A stretch of 64,000 nt of DNA. It comes from JAIPAN01 sp040403555. GTDB taxonomy: Bacteria; Bacteroidota; Bacteroidia; Sphingobacteriales; Sphingobacteriaceae. Every line of letters begins with the position of its first letter. The first letter of the stretch is position 1. The stretch lies in the NCBI GenBank assembly GCA_040403555.1, contig JBBAKN010000002.1, forward strand, positions 372,001-436,000, given 5' to 3'. The notes under the pieces are model-generated. The model did not search any database, was not told the DNA's origin, and saw only the letters and a program-made list of their open reading frames with translations. Below are positions 8,239-18,279 of this stretch, piece by piece. Both the position numbers and the translations under genes were made by a program.

Positions 8239-8246
8239 CAAAGATA
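8239..8246 (-). promoter_or_regulatory. -7 promoter box of metG
   Basis: On the minus strand this reads TATCTTTG, a perfect match to TAnnTTTG, about 30 bp before the metG start codon. No clear -33 TTTG is seen at the expected distance, so the assignment rests on the -7 box alone. Confidence 0.4.
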
Positions 8247-8256
8247 ATTTAAAAAA

Positions 8257-9150
8257 ATGAAGCTTCCCCCATATCTAAAAAAAGGCGATAAGGTAGCCAT
8301 TACCTGTCCGGCTAAAAAATTAAGCGAATTACCAATAGATGCCATTCATTTATTGGAATCGTGGGGATTGGAAGTGGTATTGGGCAAAACCGTACACGGT
8401 GCGCATCACCAATTTTCGGGTACCGATGCAGAGCGGGCAGCAGATTTACAGCAATTTTTAGACGATGAACGCATTAAAGCCATATTTGCCGCCCGTGGTG
8501 GCTATGGTACCATCCGCATTATTGACAAGCTAAATTTTAGCAGCTTAGCTGCACAACCCAAATGGATTGTGGGTTTTAGCGATATTACCGTATTGCACGC
8601 CCACTTGCAAGCACAATTAAACCTATGTTCGTTGCATGCGCAAATGCCGCTCACCATTCCTGATGGTTCTAGCGCATCGCTACAATCTTTACACGCTGCT
8701 TTGTTTGGAGAAACGCTCTCCTACAATTATGTAGCTCAAACTCCGGGAAAAAGCGGTGTGGCCAGTGGCGAATTAATTGGTGGAAACTTAGCCATTATGC
8801 GGGCTTTATCGGGCTCCGTATCTGAACCAGATTACCGGGGTAAAATTTTATTTTTAGAAGATGTGGGTGAATACTATTATGCCGTTGATCGCTTACTTTG
8901 GGCACTAAAACGCTCAGGGAAATTAGCTGAGCTTGCTGGCTTAATCATTGGTGGATTTACCGGATTAGAAGACAATGAACCTCCTTTTGGTGAAAACGTA
9001 ACCGATATGGTGTTAAATTTAACCGCCGAATATAACTACCCCATCGCTTTTGATTTTCCAGCAGGGCATTTGGCAGATAACCGAGCGCTGATATTAGGGG
9101 GGAAAGTACGATTAAGTGTACATGAAAAAAAAGTAAATTTAACCTACTAA
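8257..9150 (+). CDS. LD-carboxypeptidase, peptidase family S66
   Basis: This enzyme is expected to release the terminal D-alanine from murein tetrapeptides during peptidoglycan recycling in the cytoplasm. The 297-residue protein has the S66 layout. An N-terminal lobe with FAARGGYGTIRI leads to the nucleophile serine in GFSDIT (S108). The C-terminal lobe has GGNLAIMRALSG, LFLEDVGE and a late glutamate/histidine region ending FDFPAGH. The start codon follows an A-rich leader. It diverges from metG and is followed by the structured repeat at 9164-9300. Confidence 0.93.
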   Translation: MKLPPYLKKGDKVAITCPAKKLSELPIDAIHLLESWGLEVVLGKTVHGAHHQFSGTDAERAADLQQFLDDERIKAIFAARGGYGTIRIIDKLNFSSLAAQPKWIVGFSDITVLHAHLQAQLNLCSLHAQMPLTIPDGSSASLQSLHAALFGETLSYNYVAQTPGKSGVASGELIGGNLAIMRALSGSVSEPDYRGKILFLEDVGEYYYAVDRLLWALKRSGKLAELAGLIIGGFTGLEDNEPPFGENVTDMVLNLTAEYNYPIAFDFPAGHLADNRALILGGKVRLSVHEKKVNLTY

Positions 9151-9163
9151 ACAAAAAGTAGGG

Positions 9164-9300
9164 GGAAGACAGAACGGCGGGCCAGAACAATGGCCCGAGC
9201 AAGGGAAGCTTCGTTCTGTCTTGATTTATGCGCTATAGCGCATGAGCTCACTTCGTTCGGTTTTTTGCTTTTTTGATTAAGGAAAAAAGAATAGAACAAA
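9164..9300 (+). repeat. Structured dispersed repeat, copy B
   Basis: This is the plus-orientation relative of the element at 2746-2926. Outer arms AGACAGAACG (9167-9176) and CGTTCTGTCT (9212-9221) are perfectly complementary. Inner arms CGGGCCA (9178-9184) and TGGCCCG (9191-9197) form a second stem. A 12-bp palindrome GCGCTATAGCGC (9230-9241) follows, then CATGAGCTCACTTCG and an A-rich tail. It sits between the S66 peptidase and DoxX genes. Confidence 0.75.
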
Positions 9301-9327
9301 TATAATTCAAACAATAATTAAAAAATT

Positions 9328-9735
9328 ATGGCCATTTTCTCAAACCTTGGTAAATACAAAGACAGCGGATTGCTCTTTTTAAGAATAGGTATAGGTACCC
9401 TATTTATGTTTTATGGCTACCCGAAATTATTAGGCGGCCCAACAGTGTGGGCAGGCATTGGTAGCTCCATGAAACACTTGGGGATTACGTTCTTACCCGA
9501 AATGTGGGGACTATTGGCGGCACTCACCGAAACCTTTGGTGGCTTTTTATTGGTATTGGGCTTGGCCTTTAGGCCCGTAAGTTTCTTATTGGCTTTTACC
9601 ATGGTTGTTGCCGCCCTACACCACTATAAAGCCGGCGACGGCTTGCAAGGCTATGGCCATGCACTAGAAGCGGGCATTGTATTTTTAGCTCTTGTACTTA
9701 TTGGCCCCGGGAAATATAGCGTAGATGGAAAATAA
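9328..9735 (+). CDS. DoxX family membrane protein
   Basis: This 135-residue protein has four predicted membrane helices and the DoxX signature: an early LLFLRIGIGTLFMFYGYPKL helix, then GLLAALTETFGGFLLVLGL. DoxX proteins are small inner-membrane proteins associated with quinone or thiosulfate chemistry and redox stress; the exact role of this one is not known. It stands alone. The structured repeat is upstream and a strong hairpin directly follows the stop. Confidence 0.88.
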   Translation: MAIFSNLGKYKDSGLLFLRIGIGTLFMFYGYPKLLGGPTVWAGIGSSMKHLGITFLPEMWGLLAALTETFGGFLLVLGLAFRPVSFLLAFTMVVAALHHYKAGDGLQGYGHALEAGIVFLALVLIGPGKYSVDGK

Positions 9736-9736
9736 A

Positions 9737-9770
9737 AAAGCCTCCGCTACATTGCTGTAGAAGAGGCTTT
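9737..9770. terminator. Bidirectional intrinsic terminator
   Basis: AGCCTC (9739-9744) pairs with GAGGCT (9763-9768), and an inner CTACA/TGTAG stem extends the hairpin. A-rich sequence on the left and TTT on the right allow termination in both directions: doxX from the left and the triad-1 DUF1735 gene from the right. Confidence 0.7.
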
Positions 9771-9846
9771 GCACCACACCTATTAACCCTAGTCCAACTC
9801 TTTTAAACTTCGAATACTTTCACAGAGTGAGCTAATTAGTTTTTAT

Positions 9847-10800
9847 TTACTTAGGCCCTTTATATTTCAAAACTATTTCATACTCTCTAACATTTGTAAG
9901 AGGGTTCCACCTAAACGCTAAATAAAAGGTTTGGGTAAGGGGGTCGTATTTATTTTCGTGCCCTACCCAATTTGTTAGAGTAAGATTTTGTGTAGAAGCC
10001 ATAGTTACTAAATTGGTAACCGGATCAATGGCTATTGATAAACCATTTATGCCTGCAACAGAGGAACCAACTGTAGCTGCCCATTTCAGGCAACCGGGAT
10101 CACCCCCTATTGGCACCGATAAGGAAGTAGCACCCGAAGTAGATAATATGACATCCGGGTTGCCCGCAAGGTCTCCACTTAATGCATCGCCAGCCGGAAC
10201 TCCAGGGGCGGTGTACCTTGTAGTCGTACCAGAAACTACCGAATAAATTCCCTCCCATTGATTTTTAATGCTAAAGAAAGTCATCATGGTATCTTTAGCA
10301 GCACTTAGAGAATTGCCAGCAGTATTGGTTACCACATAAGCCAAGGCATATGATTTGGTTACATCCGCCCATTGGGCACCATCTAATTTAATGGTCAGGT
10401 TTTTAGCAAATTCACCAGCGGCATAATTGATGGTAAAATCACTGCCAACTACCGACATACCTGGTTCGAAATTATAGGTATAAAAATTTGCAGGTAACAA
10501 CAGGTAATTTGTTCCTTTAGCCGTATTGTAATCGGTGATTAGTTGGGGGACTAATTTAACTGTTACCGATTGTGGTTTGTTTAAAGCAGCCTCCGAATTG
10601 GGGTCTCTCCGAATGTTAAAAACTGTCGCATCTTTTATATCGGTGAATGGAAAGTAAAAAAGGGACTTCTTTGGTCCATCGTTAAACTTTAAAAAGGTTT
10701 TCCCAGAATCACCCGCCGGAACAACATCGTCTTTTATACACGAGATTATACCCAATGAGACTAGGAAGCTACATAGAATGAATAAAAATTTAGGTTTCAT
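9847..10800 (-). CDS. DUF1735-type surface lipoprotein of SusCD triad 1
   Basis: This is the third gene of the first susC-susD triad. The 317-residue product (start at 10800, MKPKFLF...) has a lipoprotein signal ending IISC. Next comes a KFNDGPKKSLFY segment and an Ig-like/BT_3987-N-type domain (DUF1735, LxPxxxY and FTINYAAGEFAKNLTIKLDGA). The variable C-terminal half is probably ligand-binding. Its paralogue at 15786-16781 shares the N-terminal half. By analogy with Sus operons it would sit on the outer leaflet and help capture the ligand; the substrate cannot be inferred. Confidence 0.75.
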   Translation of the reverse strand: MKPKFLFILCSFLVSLGIISCIKDDVVPAGDSGKTFLKFNDGPKKSLFYFPFTDIKDATVFNIRRDPNSEAALNKPQSVTVKLVPQLITDYNTAKGTNYLLLPANFYTYNFEPGMSVVGSDFTINYAAGEFAKNLTIKLDGAQWADVTKSYALAYVVTNTAGNSLSAAKDTMMTFFSIKNQWEGIYSVVSGTTTRYTAPGVPAGDALSGDLAGNPDVILSTSGATSLSVPIGGDPGCLKWAATVGSSVAGINGLSIAIDPVTNLVTMASTQNLTLTNWVGHENKYDPLTQTFYLAFRWNPLTNVREYEIVLKYKGPK

Positions 10801-10842
10801 AATTTTGTCTTTTAAATACATATTAAACTAGCGTGGGTACTG

Positions 10843-12285
10843 TTAATTATCCCACCACACTTTAGAATCTTGTTTGTCGCCACCGGTAATAAGCGCTACT
10901 GCAGCTTCTACACTAGCTTTATTGCTGCTGTATTCATCAGCTGCATAGGTATATCTTCTTGGTATAACTTTAGGAATACTAGTAGCATCAGGTGCTGGGA
11001 CCAATACCGGAAAACCAGTTTTTCGCCAAATATTCCAAGCTTGTAATCCATCCGGGTAACTTGCTATATACCGTTGGGTAGCAATTTTTTGAATATTGCC
11101 GACCGTACCTGGTGCGCCCAGCACTACCGCTCCCTGAGTTTCATACCCGACGGGTTGCGTTTCGTTCCATTGCTTAAAGGATAGGGCAATACCGGCGTTG
11201 TATACAGTAGTTAAATTCTCAGCCGTCCAACTTAAATCGGCAGCCTCGGCTCTGGCTAATGCAATTTCTGCTGCACTAATAATCATCACGTCGCTGTCGG
11301 TTTTGCGTAAATCACCACGCAGTATACGGGCCCAATTGGTATTGGCTGAAGTAAAGGCTTCGGCAGTTGCACGTTTAACGCCATAGGGCACACCTACATT
11401 AGATGTTAACTCTGCATTGGCCGCCGTTTGATCTTGTGTAGCACCCCCGAATTCATTTTGTCGGGTATCACCTAATGAAGACATTAAGTCGGTCATTGGT
11501 TTACTCTCCCCATAATCTTTACGACCATCGTACAAGGCATACCAATTTGATTTGTAGTTACCCCCCGGATAATCTACTATCATATTTTGAGCATTGGTTG
11601 CGATGTAACCACCAGGATCGACTAAAGCCGCATTAAATTGCACGGCCGCATAAGCACCTGCAGCCGGATAGCGCTTAGACAATTGAATAGCCATAAGCAT
11701 GCGCATGGAGTTGGCAGCTCTTTTCCAAGAGGCAACATCCCCCTTAAAAATAAGGTCGCCCTTTATAGTAGAAGTAGCATCGAAAGCTGCTACTGAAGCT
11801 GTTAATGCAGCCAACATACCTTTATAAATATCTTCTTGCGCATCATATTTTGGGTTGGGCTTCTCTAAGGCTTTTAGAGCCTCCGAATAGGGTACATCTC
11901 CCCAACGGTTTGTGATGGTCCAAAAGATGTATTGCTGGAGTATTTTGGCAACTTGAACTTGATTGTTACTCTCATTCTTGTCAATAATAATCTTCAAATC
12001 GGTTAAGGAACCAGCATATTCGCCCACAAAAGCTAATTGCGGCGTACTGTACAACGATACATCGGTATACTGTGTTTCGGAGAAGTATTGACCATATAAA
12101 CCTGCTCTGGTTGAAGCAGCATATCCGCCAATACCCGATTCTACATTACTTAGTAGCGCTGCCATTACCGGCTGAGAAATACCTGCCGGGTTGTTATTGG
12201 TATCACCAAAATCTTCTAGTTTTTTACATGCGCTTATCCCAATTAGAAATAAGGAAAGCATGGTAAATAGTATTTTCTTTTTCAT
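10843..12285 (-). CDS. SusD/RagB-family nutrient-binding lipoprotein (triad 1)
   Basis: This 480-residue outer-membrane lipoprotein caps the SusC-type transporter and binds its ligand. The ATG at 12285 is preferred because it places a short signal (IGISAC) in front of CKKLEDFGDTN; the longer in-frame start at 12309 adds eight residues. It belongs to the SusD-like_2 branch (NNNPAG, TRAGLYGQYFSETQYTD, ITNRWGDVPYSEAL, QRYIASYPDGLQAWNIWRKTGFP). Many segments match the SusD at 16812-18248. It is 29 bp downstream of susC-1. Confidence 0.92.
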   Translation of the reverse strand: MKKKILFTMLSLFLIGISACKKLEDFGDTNNNPAGISQPVMAALLSNVESGIGGYAASTRAGLYGQYFSETQYTDVSLYSTPQLAFVGEYAGSLTDLKIIIDKNESNNQVQVAKILQQYIFWTITNRWGDVPYSEALKALEKPNPKYDAQEDIYKGMLAALTASVAAFDATSTIKGDLIFKGDVASWKRAANSMRMLMAIQLSKRYPAAGAYAAVQFNAALVDPGGYIATNAQNMIVDYPGGNYKSNWYALYDGRKDYGESKPMTDLMSSLGDTRQNEFGGATQDQTAANAELTSNVGVPYGVKRATAEAFTSANTNWARILRGDLRKTDSDVMIISAAEIALARAEAADLSWTAENLTTVYNAGIALSFKQWNETQPVGYETQGAVVLGAPGTVGNIQKIATQRYIASYPDGLQAWNIWRKTGFPVLVPAPDATSIPKVIPRRYTYAADEYSSNKASVEAAVALITGGDKQDSKVWWDN

Positions 12286-12314
12286 AGTTGTCATTTTTAA
12301 AAATATCAATCTGC

Positions 12315-15300
12315 TTAAAATCCAATTTTGAGGTTAAAGCCAAATCCTCTTGTACCTGGTAGTTGTCCTGTCTCCCCACTTACCGATGAAATTTCAGATG
12401 GATCGAAATCTTTAGTGGTAGCGTATATCAATAAAGGATTACGGGCAATTAGCGAAAGGCTTGCCGTTTGAATAAACTTATTTAAACGAAGTTTTTTTAC
12501 AGGTATAGTATAACCCAAAGCCACCTCTCTCATTTTCACGAAAGTGAGATCATAGATGAATGGATCAAAGGTCTTATTATTCCAAAACTGGTGGTAATAA
12601 TCCTGCCCATCTACATAGTAACTTACCGGAGCACCGTTGGCATCTACACCAAATACGTGCACCCCACCACCATCGGCCACAGGATCGCGAATGGGATTGC
12701 CCTTATCGTTCATAGCCGCTGTTTGTGCCGTTAAGCCACTGAAAGAACCCCACATATTGGAGAGTGAAACAAATTTTCCACCATATTGAAAATCGATATT
12801 CACATTTAAAGTGAAGTCTTTCAAAAAGGTAAATGAATTTTGTAAACCTCCAGTATAATCGGGCAATACCGAACCGAAATAAACATTCGGGTCGTTAACG
12901 AATTCGCCATTGGCTTTAAGAACGGGTTGTCCGTTGATACGTTTTATACCATTGCCAAACAATTGCCCCCAACGCATACCTTCTTTATGTACCATATAGG
13001 GCATGCCAGTAGTAGTTCCAAAAATGTTAGATACATTTTGAGTTTGTTTAATGCCATATTTTTCACTTAAACTAACCACGTCATTGGCAATTAATCTAGA
13101 CCAGGTGCCGGTAATTCCCCAAGTTAGTTTGTCGGAAACTATGGGTTTAAAATTCAGCTGTACATCTACCCCTTTTTTGCTAATTTCTCCAATATTGGTC
13201 AACAAGGAAGTATAACCAGTGGCTCCATTAAGTGAAAGTGCATAGGGGAAGTCTTTCTCTGTACCTTTCCAATAGGTGGTGGAAAAACCAACACGTTCAT
13301 TAAGAAAGGAAAGATCGATACCAAATTCACTTTGGGTAACCACCGAGCCTTTAATATTGGGGTCGACTAAAATATCGGCAGCATTCATTAAAAATTCACT
13401 GCCCCATTTAAACTGGCTAACTCCATATGCAGAACCAGGATAGCGATAGGCACCAAAGGTATCGTTGGTAGTTCCCAAGGCTTTAGGTATTTCACCCCAA
13501 GAACCCCTTAACTTACCATAGCTTAACCATGGCGTATTTTCTTTTAGCAAATCGCTGAACACGAAAGACCCACCAACAGATTTAGATACTACTGAGTTAT
13601 GATCCATAGGTAATGTTGAATACCAATCATTTCTTAAGGTTACATCGGCAAACAAAAGGTTTTTATAACCAAAAGTGGCCTTGCCCAAAATTGCCCGGTA
13701 TTTTTCTTCTACACGGCCGTTTCCAATGGTTGGCTGATCTACCGAGTTAGAAAGGGTAAATAAATCGGATACGCTTAAACCATTGTTGGTGTTTGCGTTG
13801 TTGCTTTTGCTCGTCCAACTAAAAAAATCGGCACCTAAGTTAGCATCAATGCTAAAATCTTTTATTTTTTTAGTGTATGTGGCCAAAAACTCCATGTTTC
13901 TACGATTGGAAAATGAGGTTCCAGTTGAATAATATCCCTTAGCCTCTGGTGAGTTACCACTGGTTTGTAAACCACTTAATGCCAATCGAGAACTGTATTT
14001 ACTTTCGGCAAAGGTGCTGGCTTGTTGTTTACGGTAAGTGGCCGAAAATTTTAGGTCCGAATTGACTTTATAGGTTAAGGATAGGTTGCCATACAAACGA
14101 TCACGTTGGCTTTGTACATCTACCAAATTGAAATAGGTGTAAAAATTATACCAATAATTACCGGCATAAAAATTTCGTGGGTTCGCCGCATCAAAAGAAT
14201 CTGGGTTGGCGTGGTTCCAACTTGCATACACACCCTCGGAAGTGGTTAGATTTTGCAACTCCTTCATAATGCCCATATCCAAATCGCGGTGAAACCACTG
14301 ATTGAAAGAGCCTGAAGATTGATTGGAGTACAAATCGTCAATTTCTCCACTTTGGCGTTGGTTGATATAATTTATATCAGTACTTACTTCAAAATGATCG
14401 TTTAATTTGTAACTCGATACCAGGTTTAGCGTATTCTTTTTTAAAGTTGTACCGTATAGTAAGCCATCAATATCTTGATTCGCGTAGGTAAACTTCAGTT
14501 TCATTACGTCGCTTGCTGTACTTAAACTAAGGTTATTGGTACGGGTAATGCCTGTACTGTAAAAGTTTTTGGCATTATCTGGTTGCGGCGTAAGCTTGGC
14601 TGTTTTAAACGAATAGGGTGAGCCTGCATACCAGGCATACCAAGGAATATATTCTTGGCCTACCATGCGTGGGCCCCAAGAGGCATCATCGCTATAATCG
14701 TGGTAGTATTTACCACTTAGGGCTTGCCATTCTACCGGATCGCCAGCTTTATAGGTGTATTGCATTAAATCGCCAGCGGCACCACCTGCATAGGTATTCT
14801 GATAATTGGGCAGTATGTATGCCTTTTCGAATTGCATACCGGTACTAAAGTTTACGCCCAAGCCATTGGTAGCTTCTTTACCATCTTTTAGCGTAATAAT
14901 AATGGCACCGTTAGCACCCTGAGAACCGAACTGTGCAGCAGCGGCAGCCCCTTGCAATACCGATACATTCTCAATGTCATCGATATTGATATCGTCTACA
15001 TTTGGCAATACGGTACCGTTTACAATGTATAATGCACCAGAACCGGTGCCTAAACCAGAAACACCACGTAAACGCACCTCGGTATTTCTACCTAAGGCAG
15101 CTGCCGATTGGCTACGTACCTGAATACCCGAGACCTTACCGGCCAAGGCATTATTTAAATTGGTTTGTTGTACGGTGTTTAACTGCTTGGCATCTACACT
15201 TTGGGTATTGCTACCGGTAGAACGTGCGGTACGCTTGGTACCCAAAGCCCCTACAATGATAACCTCCTGCAGCTGCTCACTATCTTGCTTAAGCACCACA

Positions 15301-15575
15301 TTCATACTACCTGCAACAATGGGCAGGGTACGGGTAGCGTAACCTAAAAAAGAAAATTGCAATTGGGTAACCCCCTCGGGTACGTTGAGTGTAAAGAGCC
15401 CATCGGCATTGGTTTGGGTGGCCGCACTGGCACCCACCGCTTTTACGGTAACACCCGGTATGGGTAATTTGTCATCGGCGGCGGTAACCTTACCACTCAC
15501 CACTCGGTCTTGTGCATAGGCCTTTGCCCCAAGCAGCAAGCACAAAATTAAACTGTAGCGTAGTACTTTTTTCAT
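12315..15575 (-). CDS. SusC/RagA-family TonB-dependent transporter (triad 1)
   Basis: This 1086-residue outer-membrane transporter is driven by TonB-ExbBD. A signal peptide ends AYAQ. A CarboxypepD_reg-like domain (about residues 25-110) and a TonB plug (about 120-235, with NLNNALAGKVSGIQV and NGAIIITLKDG) follow, then a 22-strand barrel ending GFNLKIGF. It heads a triad with SusD and a DUF1735 lipoprotein. It is closely related to the transporter at 18280-21534. Its leader differs from that of the other two susC genes, and no clear TTTG/TAnnTTTG pair was found. Confidence 0.95.
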   Translation of the reverse strand: MKKVLRYSLILCLLLGAKAYAQDRVVSGKVTAADDKLPIPGVTVKAVGASAATQTNADGLFTLNVPEGVTQLQFSFLGYATRTLPIVAGSMNVVLKQDSEQLQEVIIVGALGTKRTARSTGSNTQSVDAKQLNTVQQTNLNNALAGKVSGIQVRSQSAAALGRNTEVRLRGVSGLGTGSGALYIVNGTVLPNVDDINIDDIENVSVLQGAAAAAQFGSQGANGAIIITLKDGKEATNGLGVNFSTGMQFEKAYILPNYQNTYAGGAAGDLMQYTYKAGDPVEWQALSGKYYHDYSDDASWGPRMVGQEYIPWYAWYAGSPYSFKTAKLTPQPDNAKNFYSTGITRTNNLSLSTASDVMKLKFTYANQDIDGLLYGTTLKKNTLNLVSSYKLNDHFEVSTDINYINQRQSGEIDDLYSNQSSGSFNQWFHRDLDMGIMKELQNLTTSEGVYASWNHANPDSFDAANPRNFYAGNYWYNFYTYFNLVDVQSQRDRLYGNLSLTYKVNSDLKFSATYRKQQASTFAESKYSSRLALSGLQTSGNSPEAKGYYSTGTSFSNRRNMEFLATYTKKIKDFSIDANLGADFFSWTSKSNNANTNNGLSVSDLFTLSNSVDQPTIGNGRVEEKYRAILGKATFGYKNLLFADVTLRNDWYSTLPMDHNSVVSKSVGGSFVFSDLLKENTPWLSYGKLRGSWGEIPKALGTTNDTFGAYRYPGSAYGVSQFKWGSEFLMNAADILVDPNIKGSVVTQSEFGIDLSFLNERVGFSTTYWKGTEKDFPYALSLNGATGYTSLLTNIGEISKKGVDVQLNFKPIVSDKLTWGITGTWSRLIANDVVSLSEKYGIKQTQNVSNIFGTTTGMPYMVHKEGMRWGQLFGNGIKRINGQPVLKANGEFVNDPNVYFGSVLPDYTGGLQNSFTFLKDFTLNVNIDFQYGGKFVSLSNMWGSFSGLTAQTAAMNDKGNPIRDPVADGGGVHVFGVDANGAPVSYYVDGQDYYHQFWNNKTFDPFIYDLTFVKMREVALGYTIPVKKLRLNKFIQTASLSLIARNPLLIYATTKDFDPSEISSVSGETGQLPGTRGFGFNLKIGF

Positions 15576-15735
15576 AAATCCGTGTATTTAGTTGATTAAT
15601 TTAACGTGAAGTTAAAGTTAAATTGTATTCACTTGCAAATAAATCGGATAAATAAATTTTATATCGCTAGATGTAAGTTTTGTGTTTTATGCGATAATAC
15701 AGGGTTAAACTTTGTTTTCGCAAAATTTTGGGCAT

Positions 15736-15772
15736 AAAAAAAACCCCCACCAAATTGGTGGGGGTTTTTTAT
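15736..15772. terminator. Strong intrinsic terminator between the two SusCD triads
   Basis: A 13-bp perfect stem (15741-15753 with 15755-15767, CCCCCACC core) is flanked by A and T runs on both sides. It follows the stop of the triad-2 DUF1735 gene and should isolate triad 2 from triad 1, which then needs its own promoter in 15576-15735. Confidence 0.85.
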
Positions 15773-15785
15773 TTATCGGCTTAGA

Positions 15786-16781
15786 CTATTGTCTTGGACC
15801 AATATATTTCCAAGTTTCATCAACCGATGTACGAGGACCTACAGGAACCAAACTTGGTTGATTCATAAAGTACTTGATACGAATAGTTTTAGTAGATGGA
15901 TTGTAATCATTATAACCAGTTGCATCTAATGCTGCACTACGACCATTACTTGATACATACAATGGTGCAGTACCGTAACGGTTATAAATACCAGTGATGG
16001 TGTTTGTTGCTGCATCAAAGGTTAATACTGGAGAGAATGATCCGTAACCACTAAAGCCTGTACCGGTGTAGAATGGTGTATAAAATCCGCCATAAATACT
16101 TTGATCAAAAACCTCACACTGGGTAGCGGTAATTGTACGCACTTGATACGTTTGAATTTCACCATATGCTGCTAAGCCCACATTTACGTGTGACCAACCT
16201 GGGTTGAGTACATCTGCAAATGTTCCGGTTGCTTGATAAATACCATCCCAAGCATTTTTAATGCTCATGGTAACCGCCATAGTAGCTTGGCCTGCAGATA
16301 CTTGTTTACTACCGGCATCAAACACTTTGTAGTATTTACCATATTTGGTACTTAAGTTAGTCCACATAGCACCGTTAAGGTTAATTTTCAAGCTTTTTGA
16401 AAATTCGCCTGCAGCAAAACGCAAGGTTACTTTACCAGCGGCTACAGTAATACTAGGATCGGCTACTAAAGTGTACAAAGTAGACGGTAAATCTGTATAA
16501 CCTGCCGGAATTAAGGTAGCATCTTCTGCTAAGGTAATTTCTACTGGTTTTTGCAAATCAGCAGCAGAGTTTACATCTCTACGGAAGGTAAAAAGTGTTA
16601 CCACTTTAACATCCGTAAATGGGCTGTAAAACAAGGCCTTTGTAGGGCCGTCGTTAAATTTGATAATGGTTTTACCAACATCACCAAGAGCAGGAGCACC
16701 GTCTTTTACGCACGAGCTAATACCCAAAGTAAGTAGGAAACCAAATACCAAGATTGTTATTTTCTGTTTCATATTGTTCAT
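15786..16781 (-). CDS. DUF1735-type surface lipoprotein of SusCD triad 2
   Basis: This 331-residue lipoprotein (signal ending ISSC, then VKDGAPALGDVGKT) is the third gene of triad 2. The N-terminal half (IKFNDGPTKALFYSPFTDVK, FAAGEFSKSLKINLNGAMW) clearly matches the triad-1 protein, while the C-terminal halves differ strongly. This suggests that the binding portion diversified after duplication. The start could be 16781 or an in-frame ATG at 16772 (MKQKITI). A surface accessory role to SusCD is inferred from context. Confidence 0.75.
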   Translation of the reverse strand: MNNMKQKITILVFGFLLTLGISSCVKDGAPALGDVGKTIIKFNDGPTKALFYSPFTDVKVVTLFTFRRDVNSAADLQKPVEITLAEDATLIPAGYTDLPSTLYTLVADPSITVAAGKVTLRFAAGEFSKSLKINLNGAMWTNLSTKYGKYYKVFDAGSKQVSAGQATMAVTMSIKNAWDGIYQATGTFADVLNPGWSHVNVGLAAYGEIQTYQVRTITATQCEVFDQSIYGGFYTPFYTGTGFSGYGSFSPVLTFDAATNTITGIYNRYGTAPLYVSSNGRSAALDATGYNDYNPSTKTIRIKYFMNQPSLVPVGPRTSVDETWKYIGPRQ

Positions 16782-16811
16782 TTTTTTGAGTGAATACTTT
16801 ATTATGGGCTA

Positions 16812-18248
16812 TTAATTATCCCACCATACTTTAGAATCCTGGGTATCACCACCGGTAATTAAAGCAACCGCAGCAGTTATACTGGCAGCATTGCTAGTAT
16901 ATTCTGCAGAAGCATAGGTATATCTTCTTGGAATTAAACCAGAAGTATTTACCTTATCAACAGCAGGGGTTAACGCCGGATAACCAGATTTACGCCAAAT
17001 GTTCCAGGCTTGCATACCATCAGGATACGAAGCAATGTAACGTTGTGTAGCAATTTTAGCATCGTTACCTACAGCACCAACGGCACCTACAGCCACACCT
17101 GCTAAATAAGTTGCTGGTACAGGAATACCCCATTGGTCATACGATAAGGTAATACCTGCAGCGTATACGGTGCTTAAGCTTTCTGCAGTCCAACCTAAGT
17201 TGGCCGCTTCGGCTCTAGCTAAGGCTACTTGGGCAGCACTAACAATAACCAATGCACTGCTTTGCGTACGGAAATCGCCACGTAAAATACGAGCCCAACC
17301 AGTGTTAGCAGAGGTAAATGCTTCGGCAGTTGCACGTTTAACGCCATAAGGCACACCTACACTAGAGGTTACCGTTGCATTAAATGCAGCTTGATCTTGT
17401 GTTTGACCACCGAAGGCTAACTGACGATTATCACCTAAAGCGGTCATTAAATCGGTCAAGGTTTTGCTTTCGCCATAATCTTTACGGCCATCGTACACAT
17501 TATACCAGTTGTTTTTAAAGTTACCACCTGGGTAAGCAACAGTAAAGTTTTGTGCATTGGTGCTAATGTAACCACCACCATCTGCTAAGGCTTCGCCGAA
17601 TGCAGTAGCAGCATATGCTCCAGCTGCAGGATAGCGCTTAGACAATTGGATGGCCATTAACATACGTAAAGAGTTAGCAGCACGTTTCCAAGAAGCTACG
17701 TTACCATTAAAGATAACATCGCCCTGGATAACTGAAGTACCATCAAACGCAGCTACAGATGCTTTTAATTTAGCAATCATTCCTTTATAGATATCTTCTT
17801 GTTTATCGTATTTAGGAGTGGTTTTGCTGGCACCTTGTAAGGCTTCAGAGTAAGGTACATCGCCCCAACGGTCGGTAATATTCCAAAATACATACTGTTG
17901 TAATATATTGGCCACTTGGGTCATGTTGTTGCTCGAATTTACATTTTTAACAATTTGTAAATCGGTTAATATACCGGCATATTCTCCGGTAAAGGCTAAT
18001 TGTGGGATACTATACAAAGAAACATCGGTATACTGAGTTTCTGAAAAGTATTGGCCATATAAGCCCGCACGAGTGTTTGCGGCATAACCACCAATGCTAG
18101 CTTCGGCGTTGGTTAACAACGCTTGTACTACCGGTTGCGTGGTTGCAGCAGGGTCGAGGTTGGTATTCCCAAAGTCTTTCAACTTTTCGCATCCGCTAGT
18201 ACCTAAAAGGACCAACGAAAGGGATACATAAATTAAATTCTTTTTCAT
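16812..18248 (-). CDS. SusD/RagB-family nutrient-binding lipoprotein (triad 2)
   Basis: This 478-residue lipoprotein (signal ending LGTSGC) is a SusD-like_2 protein and the close paralogue of the triad-1 SusD. It shares TRAGLYGQYFSETQYTDVSL, RWGDVPYSEAL, SWKRAANSLRMLMAIQLSKR, GVPYGVKRATAEAFTSANT and the C-terminal GGDTQDSKVWWDN. It lies 31 bp after susC-2 and 30 bp before the DUF1735 gene, so the three are one transcription unit. Confidence 0.93.
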   Translation of the reverse strand: MKKNLIYVSLSLVLLGTSGCEKLKDFGNTNLDPAATTQPVVQALLTNAEASIGGYAANTRAGLYGQYFSETQYTDVSLYSIPQLAFTGEYAGILTDLQIVKNVNSSNNMTQVANILQQYVFWNITDRWGDVPYSEALQGASKTTPKYDKQEDIYKGMIAKLKASVAAFDGTSVIQGDVIFNGNVASWKRAANSLRMLMAIQLSKRYPAAGAYAATAFGEALADGGGYISTNAQNFTVAYPGGNFKNNWYNVYDGRKDYGESKTLTDLMTALGDNRQLAFGGQTQDQAAFNATVTSSVGVPYGVKRATAEAFTSANTGWARILRGDFRTQSSALVIVSAAQVALARAEAANLGWTAESLSTVYAAGITLSYDQWGIPVPATYLAGVAVGAVGAVGNDAKIATQRYIASYPDGMQAWNIWRKSGYPALTPAVDKVNTSGLIPRRYTYASAEYTSNAASITAAVALITGGDTQDSKVWWDN

Positions 18249-18279
18249 ATCTTATTATCTTTTTTTCGAAATCAATCAA